DNA of 64,000 bases from Calcarisporiella thermophila CBS 279.70 (lineage: Eukaryota > Calcarisporiellomycota): positions 390,921 through 454,920 of the forward strand of contig NW_027192196.1 of assembly GCF_041956535.1 (NCBI RefSeq), in the 5' to 3' direction. Below, one piece after another: positions 46,101-58,669 of the stretch (its first letter is position 1; each line of letters opens with the position of its first letter). A program made the position numbers and the translations under genes. The notes beneath the pieces are model-generated. The model was not told the origin of the DNA and searched no databases. It saw only the letters and a program-made list of their open reading frames with translations.

Positions 46101-47064
46101 CGGAAACAGAAGCGCTGCTTCTACAGCGGAAGTACCAGGAATCAAAGAGAAAATTAAAAAAACCTCCACAATACGCACAAGATGCGAAAAAACCTGCCTA
46201 CGATACAACTATGTTCCAAGAGCACCTAAAGGTGGTAATACAGGTAAAAAATAAAACACATATTTTCTGTGTACCACATGATGGTTAAATAAGTTTTTTA
46301 AATGCAAGTTCGGTTTTATTATGCTCTTCACGGCAGCCTTCCCCCTTTCTCCTCTATTTGCTCTAATTAATAATCAAATCGAAATGCGCCTTGATGCCAA
46401 TAAGTTGCTACTGAATTACCAACGTCCTGTTCCTTTTCGTGCCCAAGATATCGGTAATGAATCTATATCTAGTCAACTTGTGATTAGGAATAGCATCATT
46501 AATTTTTATCCCACTGATTAGGTATGTGGGAAACCATACTTAATGGGATAAATATGTTGAGCGTTTTGACCAATGCGGTGACTATTGCGTTTTTCTCTGA
46601 GAGTATGAAGAGGCAGCTTGAGATCTGGTTCCCTGGAAATTTGTTGTCGGCCCAACTTGGATTTATACTAGTCTATGAGGTAATCTTAAGGGCATTGTAC
46701 TAGTTTCGTTTGTCGTCCAACTTAACATGTTATTCTATTGTAGCATTTCGTGTTCCTTGTTAAGTTCCTCTTGATTTATATCGTGCCAGATGTTCCTACC
46801 ACAGTTAAAATATCCATTGACCGCGAGAACTATCTAGCTAGTTTGGCGCTCGAGGATTCTATAGAAGAGGATTTTCCCGAAGATGACCAAGTTGCATTAT
46901 CATTATTAACTCCAGAAGCTAAAGCACAGCAAGACAATCTTAAGCTTGACCAGAAGCTAGTATCAGGAATAACTAATATGGATACTCAAGCAATGCTTTT
47001 GAAAAGTAAGGACGCATATGTCGATGACGGAAGCGTGGAGGACAGAAGAAAGACCTCTTTATAA
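43183..47064 (+). CDS. Anoctamin (TMEM16) family channel/scramblase
   Basis: Sixteen exons from 43183 to 47064 give 935 residues, all junctions in frame. The dimerisation domain reads IDFVL-like [15 protein letters not shown]...[16 protein letters not shown] and [14 protein letters not shown]; then [20 protein letters not shown] and [23 protein letters not shown]. Next come [16 protein letters not shown] with [95 protein letters not shown] and EHFVFLVKF. These are the landmarks of animal TMEM16 channels and lipid scramblases, stronger than in yeast Ist2. The membrane location in the cell (plasma membrane or ER contacts) is not shown. The C-terminus is acidic then polar. Confidence 0.92.
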
Positions 47065-47580
47065 AAAGTTTTGCACTCAATTTTATACTCTCAAACTACC
47101 TACTACAAATACTGAATGAATATATTCCTTTAATATTTATACTTAATGTATGCATTTTAATATACAAGCTTGACTACCTTTTTAAGCGGCTTAATGTTCA
47201 AATCAATCCATAACAACTGCGGCATAACACGATTTTAAAACAATTCATTTTATTGATACGAATCGGACCCTTAATAACACCTTCGATATGATTAAGCTAG
47301 CCTTGTTCGTTAATGGCTATCAGCTAGTTTGGGAATTTCCGCGGATAAGCAAGCGAAACACTTTTCGAGGCTATTACATTCTAGATGATCAGTTATGTTT
47401 ATTTAGTATCCTTTTTTTGTAGTTAGAGAGTCACCTCATTTGCAAAATTATACTATGAGAAATCAATCCTTTTGCCACCTGGCTTGGTCGAATGCGCCAC
47501 TTTCTTGTCTGTCAAAGTTTGTACTAGTGTGCTTGTATTTTTATGTTTATTGTCCACTTGCTACTGCAAACAGAGGCTCA
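47065..47580. other. intergenic between anoctamin and uridine kinase genes
   Basis: AT-rich. No coding signal beyond the first uridine kinase exon; upstream in-frame codons exist before 47581 but carry no ATG of clear value. Confidence 0.5.
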
Positions 47581-49798
47581 ATGACAGTCCATTCCGTTGG
47601 CAGACCGTGAGATCTATTTAATTAGTATTATTTTATATTTGATACTTATATTGTTTGTTTTCGCAACTGCTTATAGACCATGGTACAGGTACAATTCATT
47701 AAACCTTTCAAAGGAATAATTGAATCCTTCACTCTTTTTTTTTTCATTCCCTTTCAGGAGCGATGGTGTAAATTGTGAAAGCTACGTAGTGGGTATTGCT
47801 GGTGGAAGCGCAAGTGGAAAAACTAGTGTATCTGAGTAAGACCTTTTTTGATTCCGCGAATGCGTGCTCAAGTCTATTTACCCATTTTTATATCTTTTAT
47901 TTTGCATTCTGACAGGCGCATTATAAAGAATCTGAACATCCCATGGGTGGCCATTTTGAGTATGGATTCCTTCTATAAATCTCTAACTCCAGAGCAGATC
48001 AAAAAAGCATGGGCGAAGTAAGTAGTTTGCACTTGTTCTGACCTCACTTATAGTTAAAATAATGTAAACATTTTCTCATTGCTAGTGAGCACGATTTCGA
48101 TCACCCCTCGTCATTCGATTATGATATTCTGTATGAAACGCTCGTGAAACTAAAACAGGGGTTTGGAATCCTATTTTTTACTCTTCTAACTTTCTATACT
48201 GATGGCATCTAAAATAGAAAAAGTGTTGATGTCCCCATTTATGACTTTTCGACACATTCGAGGTATTCAAGTTGATATAGCTATTATTGTAGAATTTTTC
48301 ATAACTATCCATTTAATATTTTCCCCCTTCTAGACTCGATAAAACCAAGACGCTCTATGGGGCGAATGTTGTAATTTTTGAAGGAATCTTTGCTCTCTAC
48401 GATCAAAGAATTATTGACTTAATGGATCTAAAAGTATTCTAAGGATTTACTGATTATTTATTGATGGGAACCTCACTTTCGGAATATTTCAATCTAGATA
48501 TTCGTGGATACGGATGCGGATGTTCGGCTTGCAAGGCGCCGTAAGTGTTTTTATCGCCTATTCATCAGTTGGTTTCACTAAGGCTTTTTATGCTTTTTAA
48601 GTCAAACGCGACATATCAGAACGAGGTCGTGATCTACACGGCGTTCTTAGGGTAGAATGTTTTCCGAGTACTTGTATTGTATTCGTGTTTCCTAATATTT
48701 TGTTTTATTAGCAATACGAGAAATATGTCAAGCCGGCCTTTGATGAATATATTTATCCAACTATGAAGTATGCCGACATCGTAAGTCTTGTCTATCATTG
48801 TTCTCTATTTCCGATTTTGTATACTACATATTTGTTTAGATCATTCCACGTGGTCTGGAGAATGCCGTGGCAATAAACCTTATCACTAAGCATATCCAAC
48901 GTGCACTTCATGAGCGGAATTTGACCTTCCGTTGGGATCTTGTCAAGACTCCATGCGACAAGCCTGTTCCCGATGGAGCAGTTGTGCTTGAACCGACCAA
49001 TCAAGTGCGTGGTATGCATACTATCCTTCGTGATCGAAGGACTCCACGGGACGAGTTCATCTTTTACTCAGAGCGCTTGTCCACGCTTGTCGTGGAGCGT
49101 GCGCTTGCACAACTCCCTTTTTCAGAACGCAAAGTTATCACTCCAACCGGAGCGTTGTATCGGGGCAAGGAGTTTGCGAGTAAAGTGTGTGGAGTGTCGA
49201 TCCTACGTGCAGGTGGCACCATGGAGGCAGGACTGCGACGAGTGATCAAGGATGCTCCCATTGGCAAAATCTTGATTCAGACGGATCCATCTTCGGGAGA
49301 ACCACAGTTACACTTCTGCAAGCTACCGCATGATATTGCTGAGAACTATGTCCTTATAATGGTATATAGTCTATTTCAGACCGCTTTGTTTATACTGGAG
49401 ATTGATGATATTCGAATTACTTAGGATGCGACTATCGGGACGGGCGCTGCCGGTTTGATGGCAATCCGTGTTATTTTGGACCATGATGTGCCCGAAGATC
49501 GTATTATTTTTTTGTGTTTACTTGCAGCACCTCAAGGTATCCTCAAAATATGCTCTAATAATATATTGAAGAATGTTAATCCATACTATGAAATTAGGCC
49601 TGCATGTTATTGCAAATGCATTCCCGAGAGTGAAGATCTGCTGCTCTATGGTTGACGAGAAAGTGGACGAAAACACATTATTCATTGAGCCAGGAATTGG
49701 TAATTTTGGAGGTAAGCAACTTCAACTTATATTATTTTTTGCGTTGAGTGCCTCATGACCGATATGCTACAGATCGATTCTTTGGTACGGACGATTGA
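47581..49798 (+). CDS. URK1: Uridine kinase fused to a UPRT domain (URK1/UCKL1 type)
   Basis: Salvage enzyme that phosphorylates uridine and cytidine. About eleven exons; exon 2 is only 12 bases (47677-47688). The N-terminal kinase has RPPWYRSDG, P-loop GIAGGSASGKTS, LSMDSFYK, DFDHPSSFDYD, PIYDFSTHSR, VIFEGIFALYD, DTDADVRLARRLKRDI and EYIYPTMKYADIIIPRG. The C-terminal uracil phosphoribosyltransferase-like domain follows with LRDRRTPRDEFIFYSERL, GVSILRAGGTMEAGLR and a PRPP-binding-like DATIGTGAAGLMAI, ending PGIGNFGDRFFGTD. Fusion of the two is normal for Urk1 and animal UCKL1. The ATG at 47581 is the first before RPPWY. Confidence 0.9.
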
Positions 49799-50618
49799 TA
49801 TTCTCATGAACACTTTTATTTTTAAATTGATAATCACTGCTTTTAACCCAAATAAAACAAAACCAAAGTATTTAAGTCATTCCAAATACCGGTCAAGCTC
49901 AAAGAGGTGACAAATTTACAGGAAAACCGGCAAAATCTAGACAATAAATGAACGCAATTTCAGTATGGCGCTCTTACATTCAAGAGTCATATTGGGATTA
50001 ACTGAGAAAGGCTAGGCAAACTTTATTACGACACTCGAGCGTGCTCTTGGTGTTAATATTGAAATAAAGGTTACCCAATAAACATGACATCTTGACATCG
50101 AGACTTTAACTATCTGAAGCTTAACTGTCGCTTATCCTCAATCGGCAACATGTCATGTTCCCTAACTGATTAAGAAAATGTCATCTACTATATTTAGATT
50201 TGTTACGTCAGTCTGGCAGTTGTTCATGCATGGAGCTAGCCTCAATGAACATTGAAAATTATTCTCCTAAGAACTTGATCAACATCAACGGCAAAATGGA
50301 GAAAAATAATGACAAGTGGGTCGAGCACCCGCAAAGGAAATATGCGCTCCCCTTCTTAGTACTGTTTTAGCTGAAAATGAATGTTAGTCTAAGGCTTTCT
50401 TAGGGATTTATATTTGCATGGGGAAGTGACTACTTTTTTTTGGACATGGATTTAATTTTCATACTGGCTTAAGTCTCGCACGGATCACATTTTCTTTGGA
50501 GGTTAACTTGTCAAATCCTTACTCACCTGCAGATTGACTAATTCAGTGCGAATTACTGACGACAGAGGAGAGTGGAACAGCATTTGCTAGTTTTTCCAAA
50601 TACAACTCTAGCGGGAAG
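49799..50618. other. intergenic between uridine kinase and IML1
   Basis: About 820 AT-rich bases, stop-dense in all six frames. No gene, repeat or RNA was recognised. Confidence 0.5.
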
Positions 50619-53600
50619 ATGACTCAGGATGACGATCGACCTCCTCCACCCAAAATTTATAGTCTTTGGGTGCATGATGACCGTATGTCTCGCCAGGAGC
50701 TTATAATTAACCCTGACCATTTTCCAGACGTTCAAGAGGGCCAACTCCTACAGATCAAACAACCAAATTCAGATAAACCACCTTTAGTATTGCAGCTCGC
50801 GGCTATAGACCGCGAATTCAGTGCTAAACAACCTCAGCTCAGAGTATGTAGATTGGAAAAGGATAACGTGTGACCATTAGCTAATTTCATCAATCAGCTA
50901 TCCATCAATAGTCGCGTCGCAAACCTTTTTGGGTTAACAAATCGTTGCGATGTGCTTGTACAGACGGTCAGTTGCCCATAAATGCTTGCCTAGCACGTTG
51001 ATGTTAATTCTTCTCTATAGGTCTCGCCTACTTCAGTGGAGGTGGACTATGTTGAGCTGACTTTTCGTGACGCTTACTTAAGCCGTTCAGATATGTGGCG
51101 ATTGAAGGATAATCTAATAGGGTCTTGTGTATTTGTTGGTCAGAAGGTGAACTTTTGGGGCTGTATTACTGTAAAAGTGAAAGAATTATATATTCAGGAC
51201 GAGTCGGTAAGCACCCACAGTTTCATCGAATTTGTTCAATACAGCCTGAGAAATACCATATACTTATTAGGTGTCTTGTGGATATATCACATCCAAAACG
51301 CGGGCGATTTTTCGGTCTGAGTCTTCACGAAGTTATTTATTTATCCAAATGTCCCGCGAGATGTGGGAGTTTGATGAAGATGGAGGTAATCTCTTTTCTT
51401 TTTCCATTCCAACCAAATCTAGCTACATCTTATGCCCTATACTCTAATCAAAGAATTGCTTTTCGAGAAAACTCTCTACGGATTCCTTCCTCAGCTATTC
51501 GAAAAATGGAGAGAACTCAATATGAATCACATTATCACTATCATCATGTTCACACGCGTTTTCTACGAAGAAGAGGACGTCCAAAATTTCCAGGATCTCT
51601 CAGCCTTGAACCGCAATGAAGATGGAAAATGGTTCAAAGATTTTTATAAGGTGATAGTGGACCGCGAGACGCGACTCGAATGGAATAACGTCATCTTATC
51701 GTTAAAGGAGGAGTTTCTGCAGTTTTCCCGCCACGTCCTGCTGCGTGAAGAGGGAGGCCGTGTAGTATTAAAGGGAAATATCTCTAAGGCGTATCAAGGA
51801 AATGTGCTTGAGTGCGCGAATCTAGCATTGAATCCGTTCGACAAACACTATATAGACCGCGACCTCTTGCGCACCGGCATGTCCGTTGTGATTATTTCGC
51901 CAGGAACGGGAAAGTTCCATGTAAGCAAGAAACTTCTTCGACTCACTACCGAGCGCATGATAGATAATGGGATCCCAATGGACCTGATATGTCTCTCGAA
52001 ATTTCCTTTGCACTCGGTTCCGTTGTTCACATTCACTTCGATACAACCACCCAAAGATCCTGAACCCTCCGATGCTTCCGAGCAAAATCAACCGCGAACT
52101 TCCGTTAGTACCGGGATCACACCCGCAAAACCGCCACGCCCAGGTGAGCCCATGTCACCTCCTGCACCGCTCGCTCAACAATGGGATCCACTCTACTCGG
52201 ACGATTCTAATAATGAAAAGGAAAAACGCCCCTATTTCTCGGTACCACATTGGATCGACTGCAGCTATTACTCGGATTTCGATAAGAAATTTATCAAGGC
52301 CGAAAAATTTCAAACAAGGTGCATGATGTATGAGGTTCAAATGATGGGAATCATGGAACATGAGATTTGCCCGATATCCATCCCGTGGATGGACGAGGAA
52401 CGTTTCAAAGAGGACGACATGTGTGACCGATATGATGACGACATATTCACCACTTCACGTTCGAAAAAGCACCCGCGTCTGCGTACGAAATCTTCAGGGC
52501 TACGCAGTCTATGTTCAGAAAATCAGAGTAACATTTCTGAGCATTTACGGGGAAATCATCGATCAAGCAATGCTACGTCCGTAGCATTCCACCGCCGAAG
52601 TCAGGATGACCTCGTTGAAGCAGATTTGTCATATAAGAACACTCAAACATCGTTACTCTCCCGCAGTTTGCCAAAGAAAATCACTTTGCCTGTGACAAAC
52701 ACTGAACGTGAAGTCGAATACACCCAAGCTTACAATGGTTTGGAGGACCGGGCTGGCATTGGCGAGTCTACTGAGCGGTTCAAAGCATGGAATTCCAGTA
52801 CCGATAACCATAATAAACAACCCCTCGTTGGATCACTAGGGGACCCGCACTCGTCTGGTTTTGAGGACCGAATTCATCGGGCCCGTGCAAATGAGCAACG
52901 GGACGCGGTAGACGAGGATGCTGACATAGAACAATGGGCCATGGACGGCGAGACAGGTGGCGAGAGCCGTAACTCGAATGCAGACGATGAGACTTGGGCC
53001 TCGCCTGTGCGCTCTCTGACAAAGGCACAGCCAATCGCCATCCGGCCTACGCAGCCGTCTCGTCGATATAATCGAGAGCACACCACTCCCGTCATCGGAA
53101 GTATGGCTGAGTCATCTTTTCATTCCTTTTCGGCTGAAAAATCCCGCCGCATGACAAGACAATCACCTGCACGCATTTTTATGAGTCGTCAACTTGCGAA
53201 GCAAACTTTTGTAAATCCATGTAACCCGTCCAAAAATCCACCCCTCATGACGCAAGATATAGCGCGGTGGCGTCACGTATACCCTCGAATGGTCTCGACA
53301 ATGGAATTGCAGCGGCGAATAGATTGGACTTCCCTATGCATGCCAGCATGTCTACCGCTCACCACTGAATACTTCCCAACACAGGAGGAGCTTTCCACGC
53401 AATTTCGCGAATATACCTATACAATCTCACCGAGTGATGAAGGCACGATATACACCGATTACATGAGCCACCAAAGGAAAATAGAGTACCTGTTGAAAGA
53501 ATTAGTCGGACAGCGACTCTCGCAGGGGTTTCAGTTGATCGTACCAGGTGCCAACCCAGTACCCCTTCAACGCACCTATACTGGGTCCATCCCCACGGAT

Positions 53601-55658
53601 AACAAAGAACGTACTAGTGTGCAAAACAATAACCAAAGCAATAACAAGAAATTGAGTGAACTCAATCGAACAACAATGCGTTCGGAACAAAATGATGCGC
53701 TCACTACTTTCTCCGTGTCGAAACCATTTTATCTTAGCTTGGGTCAACACGTTCATATGCTCTATTACGACACGGTGAGTCAAAACCTCGAGTTCAAGCG
53801 TTATGTACGCCGAATTAGCTATTCAACCGATCCGATCGATTATTCATATGCAGTCTGGCCTAAGGATTACACTTCATACACGACGCGTGACGCACGGTTC
53901 CACTATCCTGAGCTCAAAACCTATAACTGGAACTATCTAGATCACTTTGTGTGTGGGTACCAGGACGAAATGATATCTTCATTGCGATACTGGCGGATCC
54001 GATTTCTAGTCATTCCAATGGAGACGCTGCCTGTACTGAATCACCCGGCGAATGAATACCTTGACGAGGAAGAAATCCGTGTTGAAAGTTTCCGTCGAAT
54101 GCTTGATCTTTTCAGAAAGGCAAAGTTCGTTCCACCGCAGGAAGAGAAAGAACGGCGCCGAAAACAAAAGGAAACGAACTTAAACCTGGGGGTGTCATTC
54201 ACGACTATGAGAAGTGCCGCGCACGTGGCGAAGGAGCTCGGAAAAGATTTTCAAGATAGAGAATCTCGGCTCTCAATCTCGAGCAATCCCGAGCGATTGA
54301 ATCAAGATACTAAACTAGAACGGATTGCGCAGGCTATGCAAAGCAGTACAGGGGTGAAAATACAGGATCGATGGTGGCATTTACGGCTTTTTGAAGCGGT
54401 GTTCATTGGAACTGAATTCGTGGACTGGCTGATTCGCGAATTCACGGACATCGATACTCGCGAGGAGGCAATCTTTTTCGGAAATCAGTTGATGGAACGC
54501 GGTTTGTTTGTGCATGCGCGCGGTCACCATACCTTTTTGGATGGACATTACTTTTATCAACTGAAACCGGAATATATGCAACTGCCAAAGACCGGCACAA
54601 CTGGACCACTCTCGTCAGCGGGAAAGGCATCTTGGTTCCGACCTGGAAGCAATCACCAATCGAAACCCGACTCGCCAGCGGGAACGTTCCCAACTCCATC
54701 ACCGTCTACTGATGCAAACATAAACGAAACTTCACCTCCTGATCAGCCTTCCACTTTTCAGATGAGTCGTGCTATGTTGATCGATGTTGATACGCATCAC
54801 AAAAGCGATCGCTCAGAGACCGTTAAGCTCCATTACGATACGCTTATTAACGTACGGCAATGCTACCATTTTCATCTTGCCTGGATAGGTGTAACTTCGC
54901 GATTGATCGAAGAATTGTTGCAGTCATGGACGCGCACGTTAGATAAATGTGGACTTAGACTTGTTGAAGCTCCATTTGAGCAGATACCCGAGGTCTCGGA
55001 CCCGAAATCATCGAACGACCCGTTTGGGCTACCACTTCCAATTCGTTTTGCTGTACCTCCTCCTTCAGTTGAGGAAGTGACATCATGTTGTGAGGGTCGA
55101 AACGTTGTTTTACCTCCGAATTATTTCGAGGGAGAGCTAGCGAAGTCTCTGGAATTTGTACTTGATGTTGAGGCAGATGCAAACTTTCCTTCTGATGTAC
55201 AAATCGAGTACTCATATCATCATCCAAAATTCGAGTATACGCAATATGTCCATTCATCGGGTATAGCTTTCCTACAGATATTGCCGGAGGATAGAGGTGG
55301 CGGTTTCTTGTGGGCCGTTAACCGATTATATGCATCCCACAACAATATTTCTACCTCCACAAGAGGCGCAAATATTCCCACGGCAGCAAGTGTTGTTACT
55401 GGCACTTCGGTTGGCTCCGGTATCGGTGGAACGCGTGAATGGGGTGCCTCAGTGGGCAATACTCCAAGCAACTCTACATCAACTGCCGGATCTACCTCTG
55501 CCTCTGGATGGCAGTTAGATGCGATTCGTATGCGTGTACAGGAGATTTGTGCGGACGAGAAGAGACTGGGTGCCTTCTGGGCAAAATGTCTTGACCGATT
55601 AGCAAACCTACCTACTCCTGCCTTAGATATGGGGGACTTGGCTTTTGCAGACTTTTAG
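50619..55658 (+). CDS. IML1: IML1/DEPDC5, GATOR1 (SEACIT) GAP subunit for Gtr GTPases
   Basis: Iml1 (DEPDC5) with Npr2/Npr3 turns off TORC1 under amino acid starvation at the vacuole or lysosome. Five exons (50619-50843, 50898-50966, 51021-51206, 51271-51385, 51454-55658) give 1599 residues, the usual size. The N-terminal SHEN-type region has [40 protein letters not shown], then [37 protein letters not shown] and [18 protein letters not shown] polar middle part follows. The DEP domain lies near residues 1170-1245 ([21 protein letters not shown]...GHYFYQL), and the C-terminal part has [28 protein letters not shown]. The 4.2 kb last exon is by far the longest in the window. Confidence 0.95.
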
Positions 55659-56340
55659 ACTTATTTAATCAACTTTTATGTCGGTTTTTTGATTTCCATT
55701 ACCCTACTTGCTGTTAGTGACAATTGATTTTGTTGTATTATTTAGCGCATTTAATAGTCTATCTTTTTTAAAAATTAATTCCCTCTCCCTCTCCTCCCTT
55801 TTTTTTAAATAAAATGTACTTTAAAGTTTTTTCTAATGCGAGTTATCGATTGTATTATACTCTGCTGCTGTTAACTCTATATCTTTTTGGTATTTCATAA
55901 TAATAATAGAGGTTTATGCGTCTTTGATTTCAAGTATTTCTCAAGTTAATGGCAAATCGCGTTATTGATGATCCATCATAAGAGAGAGAGACAATATTTG
56001 CGTTTGTCTTGCAGATATCATATATCGCTTGTTTATTTTTTATACTAATTTTTTATTAAACTCAAGTGAAAGGTAAATAGAAGCGAGTATCATGATATCA
56101 AAGTTAGGGCACTAAGTATCCCTCACGGACGGGAAGTGATCTAGTCTTATTTTATTATCAAGTAGGTCATTGCACATTTCTTATTGCGATCTTATTCACC
56201 AGTCTCTAGTAACTAGTGATTGGTATACTTAATGAAATCAACAGTTAATTTCATTAAGTTTAAGAATCCGTCTTATGCTGCATACTACTTGATATTCCTG
56301 CTATTGTGGTCACTCTCGTTATTTTTTAGGATTTGTTAGA
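55659..56340. other. intergenic between IML1 and SPT3
   Basis: AT-rich, about 680 bases, with a short inverted TTAATGAAATCAAC/GTTAATTTCATTAA near 56227-56258. No gene seen. Confidence 0.5.
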
Positions 56341-57550
56341 ATGGTGGAGAAAGACAAAGAAAAGGACAAAGAGCGAGAAAAACTGAGATACCGTTATCAA
56401 ACGGAGATTCAGCAGATGATGTTCGTGTTTGGCGAGGTTGCTGATCCACTGCCTGAAACTACTCAGCTAGTGGAAGACATTGTGCGATCGCAAGTGATAG
56501 AGATTGTAGGAACTAAGAAGAATTTTCTATAAACACCACAATAAATTAATTCTCTTCAAAAAAAAACTAGATTATCCAAGCAGCAACTATAGTGCAGCGT
56601 CGGGGTTCTCGCTACATGAACGCTGAAGATTTGATATTCTTGATTAGACATGATCGCGCAAAAGTGAATCGCCTGCGTCAGTTTTTGAGTTGGAAGGAAG
56701 TACGTAAGAACGCGAAAGATGCTGGTGGTGGAGATGCTGTGGAGGATATGTTAGAAGAGCCGAATGCGGGTAATTATTTTTATTTTGTCATTTACATAAT
56801 GTCATTTTCTGTAATTGTGTTATGACTATAGATAAGCCAGGGAAAACTCGCCGAGTCAAAGTAAAACTCTCATGGGAGCTTGTTAATGCTTTCTCGGATG
56901 CAATGGTGAATGCCGATTCAGATGAGGAGGATGAAGAAGAAGAGGAAGCCTATGATGAATTCAAGCAACGACTCAAGGAAGCCGATGAGATCACACGAGC
57001 CATGACGCGTGAAGAATATGTACACTACTCTGAGTGTCGCCAAGCATCTTTCACATATCGCAAGGCAAAACGTTTCCGAGATTGGGCAAACATGGCTGCT
57101 TACATTGATATGAAGCCAAATGACGACGTGATTGATATTCTCGGATTTTTGACATTTGAGATGGTTAGCACCTTGACTGAGATGGCACTCCAAGTGAAGA
57201 AAGAATTAACACGAGATGCTGAGGCAAAGGGTAATCTACTTGGTAAGCGTAAGCGGGAGGATGCTGCTCGTAGTGAAAACGGAGATCGGGCAGAAGTAGA
57301 TAATTTAGAGAAAAGGGAGAGTGATTCCAAGAATATGAATGGAGAGGAAGGAGAGGGTAACAACGCAGTAGGTGGAGATGATGAGGGCGGTAAGTCTAGC
57401 TATATGAACCTGTTTTCACCTCCTCCTTCAGAACAAACACCCCTACAACCATCGCATATACACGAGGCATTTCGGAGATTACAGCGTTCTCCTCAGCCGC
57501 TTAAGAACTTTAGGGGAGGACTGGTGAGAACACGCGTATCTTTGATATGA
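56341..57550 (+). CDS. SPT3: Spt3, SAGA complex histone-fold subunit
   Basis: Spt3 is the SAGA subunit that delivers TBP to promoters. Three exons (56341-56505, 56571-56769, 56832-57550) give 360 residues, near the usual 337. The first histone fold begins YRYQTEIQQMMFVFGEVADP and LVEDIVRSQVIEI, followed by RRGSRYMNAEDLIFLIRHDRA and VNRLRQFLSWKEVRKNAKD. The second half has MTREEYVHYSECRQASFTYRKAKRFRDW, then DDVIDILGFLTFEMVSTLTEMAL. An acidic insert (DEEDEEEEEAYDE) sits between the two. The C-terminal tail is Glu/Asn-rich and disordered. It reads as Spt3 rather than TAF13 because it carries both histone folds and the CRQASFTYRK block. Confidence 0.93.
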
Positions 57551-57874
57551 TCTTGTAACATTCCAACTTTTTGTATATACATTCGTCCGGATCTTGTAAA
57601 ACGCTCGTTTTTCATTATAAGTTACTATAAAAATATCTCCCCTCCCCGATTTTCAGAGGTATATTAGAGTGATTAGAGTAAAGAAAAAAGTATAGACAAA
57701 AAAGGACACATATAACATTTGGATTAAAAGCTTCGCCCAATTCCAAAAATGAATGATGTACGGCATGAATAAAACAAGAAAAAAAAAAGGATCGATGGAT
57801 TGAGATTTTAAGTCCAAAGAATTATCGTTCATAAAGGAGAAAAAAGTTTTCTAGAACATATAGGACTTTCCCAC
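57551..57874. other. convergent 3' region after SPT3
   Basis: AT-rich trailer, poly-A runs near 57779. No gene seen. Confidence 0.45.
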
Positions 57875-58096
57875 TTAGCTATTTCGATTCACCTCGCTAT
57901 GAACATTCGAAGCTGTGCCTGTTCTAGGGGTAGGGACGGTCGCATTGGGAGTAGCATTATTAAACCATCCGTTTCCGTCATGGAACTTGGACTTTTTAGG
58001 TGTTACAACCATGGGATTTGAGAGACAGACGAGGTTAGGTACCTGGTCAAGGATGGTGGTATCGATATTAAGTTGCAAAGACATAGAGACCGGCAT
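57875..58096 (-). CDS. Small protein of unknown function
   Basis: A 73 residue single-exon frame starting MPVSMSLQLNIDTTILDQVPN and ending in an Asn/Thr-rich tail. It is polar with no membrane segment or motif. Its ATG faces an AT-rich upstream region holding two inverted repeats (58212-58272), which would suit a promoter. No family is recognised. Confidence 0.45.
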   Translation of the reverse strand: MPVSMSLQLNIDTTILDQVPNLVCLSNPMVVTPKKSKFHDGNGWFNNATPNATVPTPRTGTASNVHSEVNRNS

Positions 58097-58669
58097 TATC
58101 GCGTATGAATGAATTTAAAAATTTAAATGGTTATTTTTAAAATTCCTTGGAAGGAATGGAAAATAAACCAACGTAAAGAAAAATGAGTCGCACCTTTTAT
58201 GGGGTTATTTCAAAATGGTGTGGGAACCATTTTTGACAGTCACAAATTAGCGCACTCCACAAACTTTGTGACCCCAGTTGGCTGAGTGATCCTTGGCCCA
58301 TAAAATTTTTAGGCCTTTCAATACGCACCATAGGAGCTTGACATTTACTCTCAAAAACGAATGATGTCTTCTGTTTACGTTTTGTATTTATTTACTTTTG
58401 TTGCGTAATAATCGTAAGATTTTCAACGTCGGCTTGCTATTGCGGGACGACAGTATGGAAAAAAACTTATCAGAATTTAAATAGCAAAATTCTCATATTA
58501 AATTCCGTCATTTGCTATATTATTAGTCTTATTAGCAAAGTGGAGGAAATTAAGGATGTCTATAGTAGATCAATTTTATTTAGTTTTAGAGAGCCCCTCC
58601 CCAATAACACATCTAAGAAAAGAAGTTTGCAGGGAATAAAGCATAAAAGAAAAAATAAATTAAGCCATG
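58097..58669. other. intergenic region with two inverted repeats
   Basis: Holds an 8 base stem with 6 base loop at 58212-58233 (AAAATGGT ... ACCATTTT) and an inverted GTCACAAA/TTTGTGAC pair at 58239-58246 and 58265-58272. The rest is AT-rich. The GDH trailer ends at 58670. The plus-strand frame at 58540-58773 is antisense to the last GDH exon. Confidence 0.5.

Noticed and set aside
56341-56825. First impression of TAF13
   Set aside because: The histone fold resembles TAF13, but the second fold and the YSECRQASFTYRK block that follow belong to Spt3.
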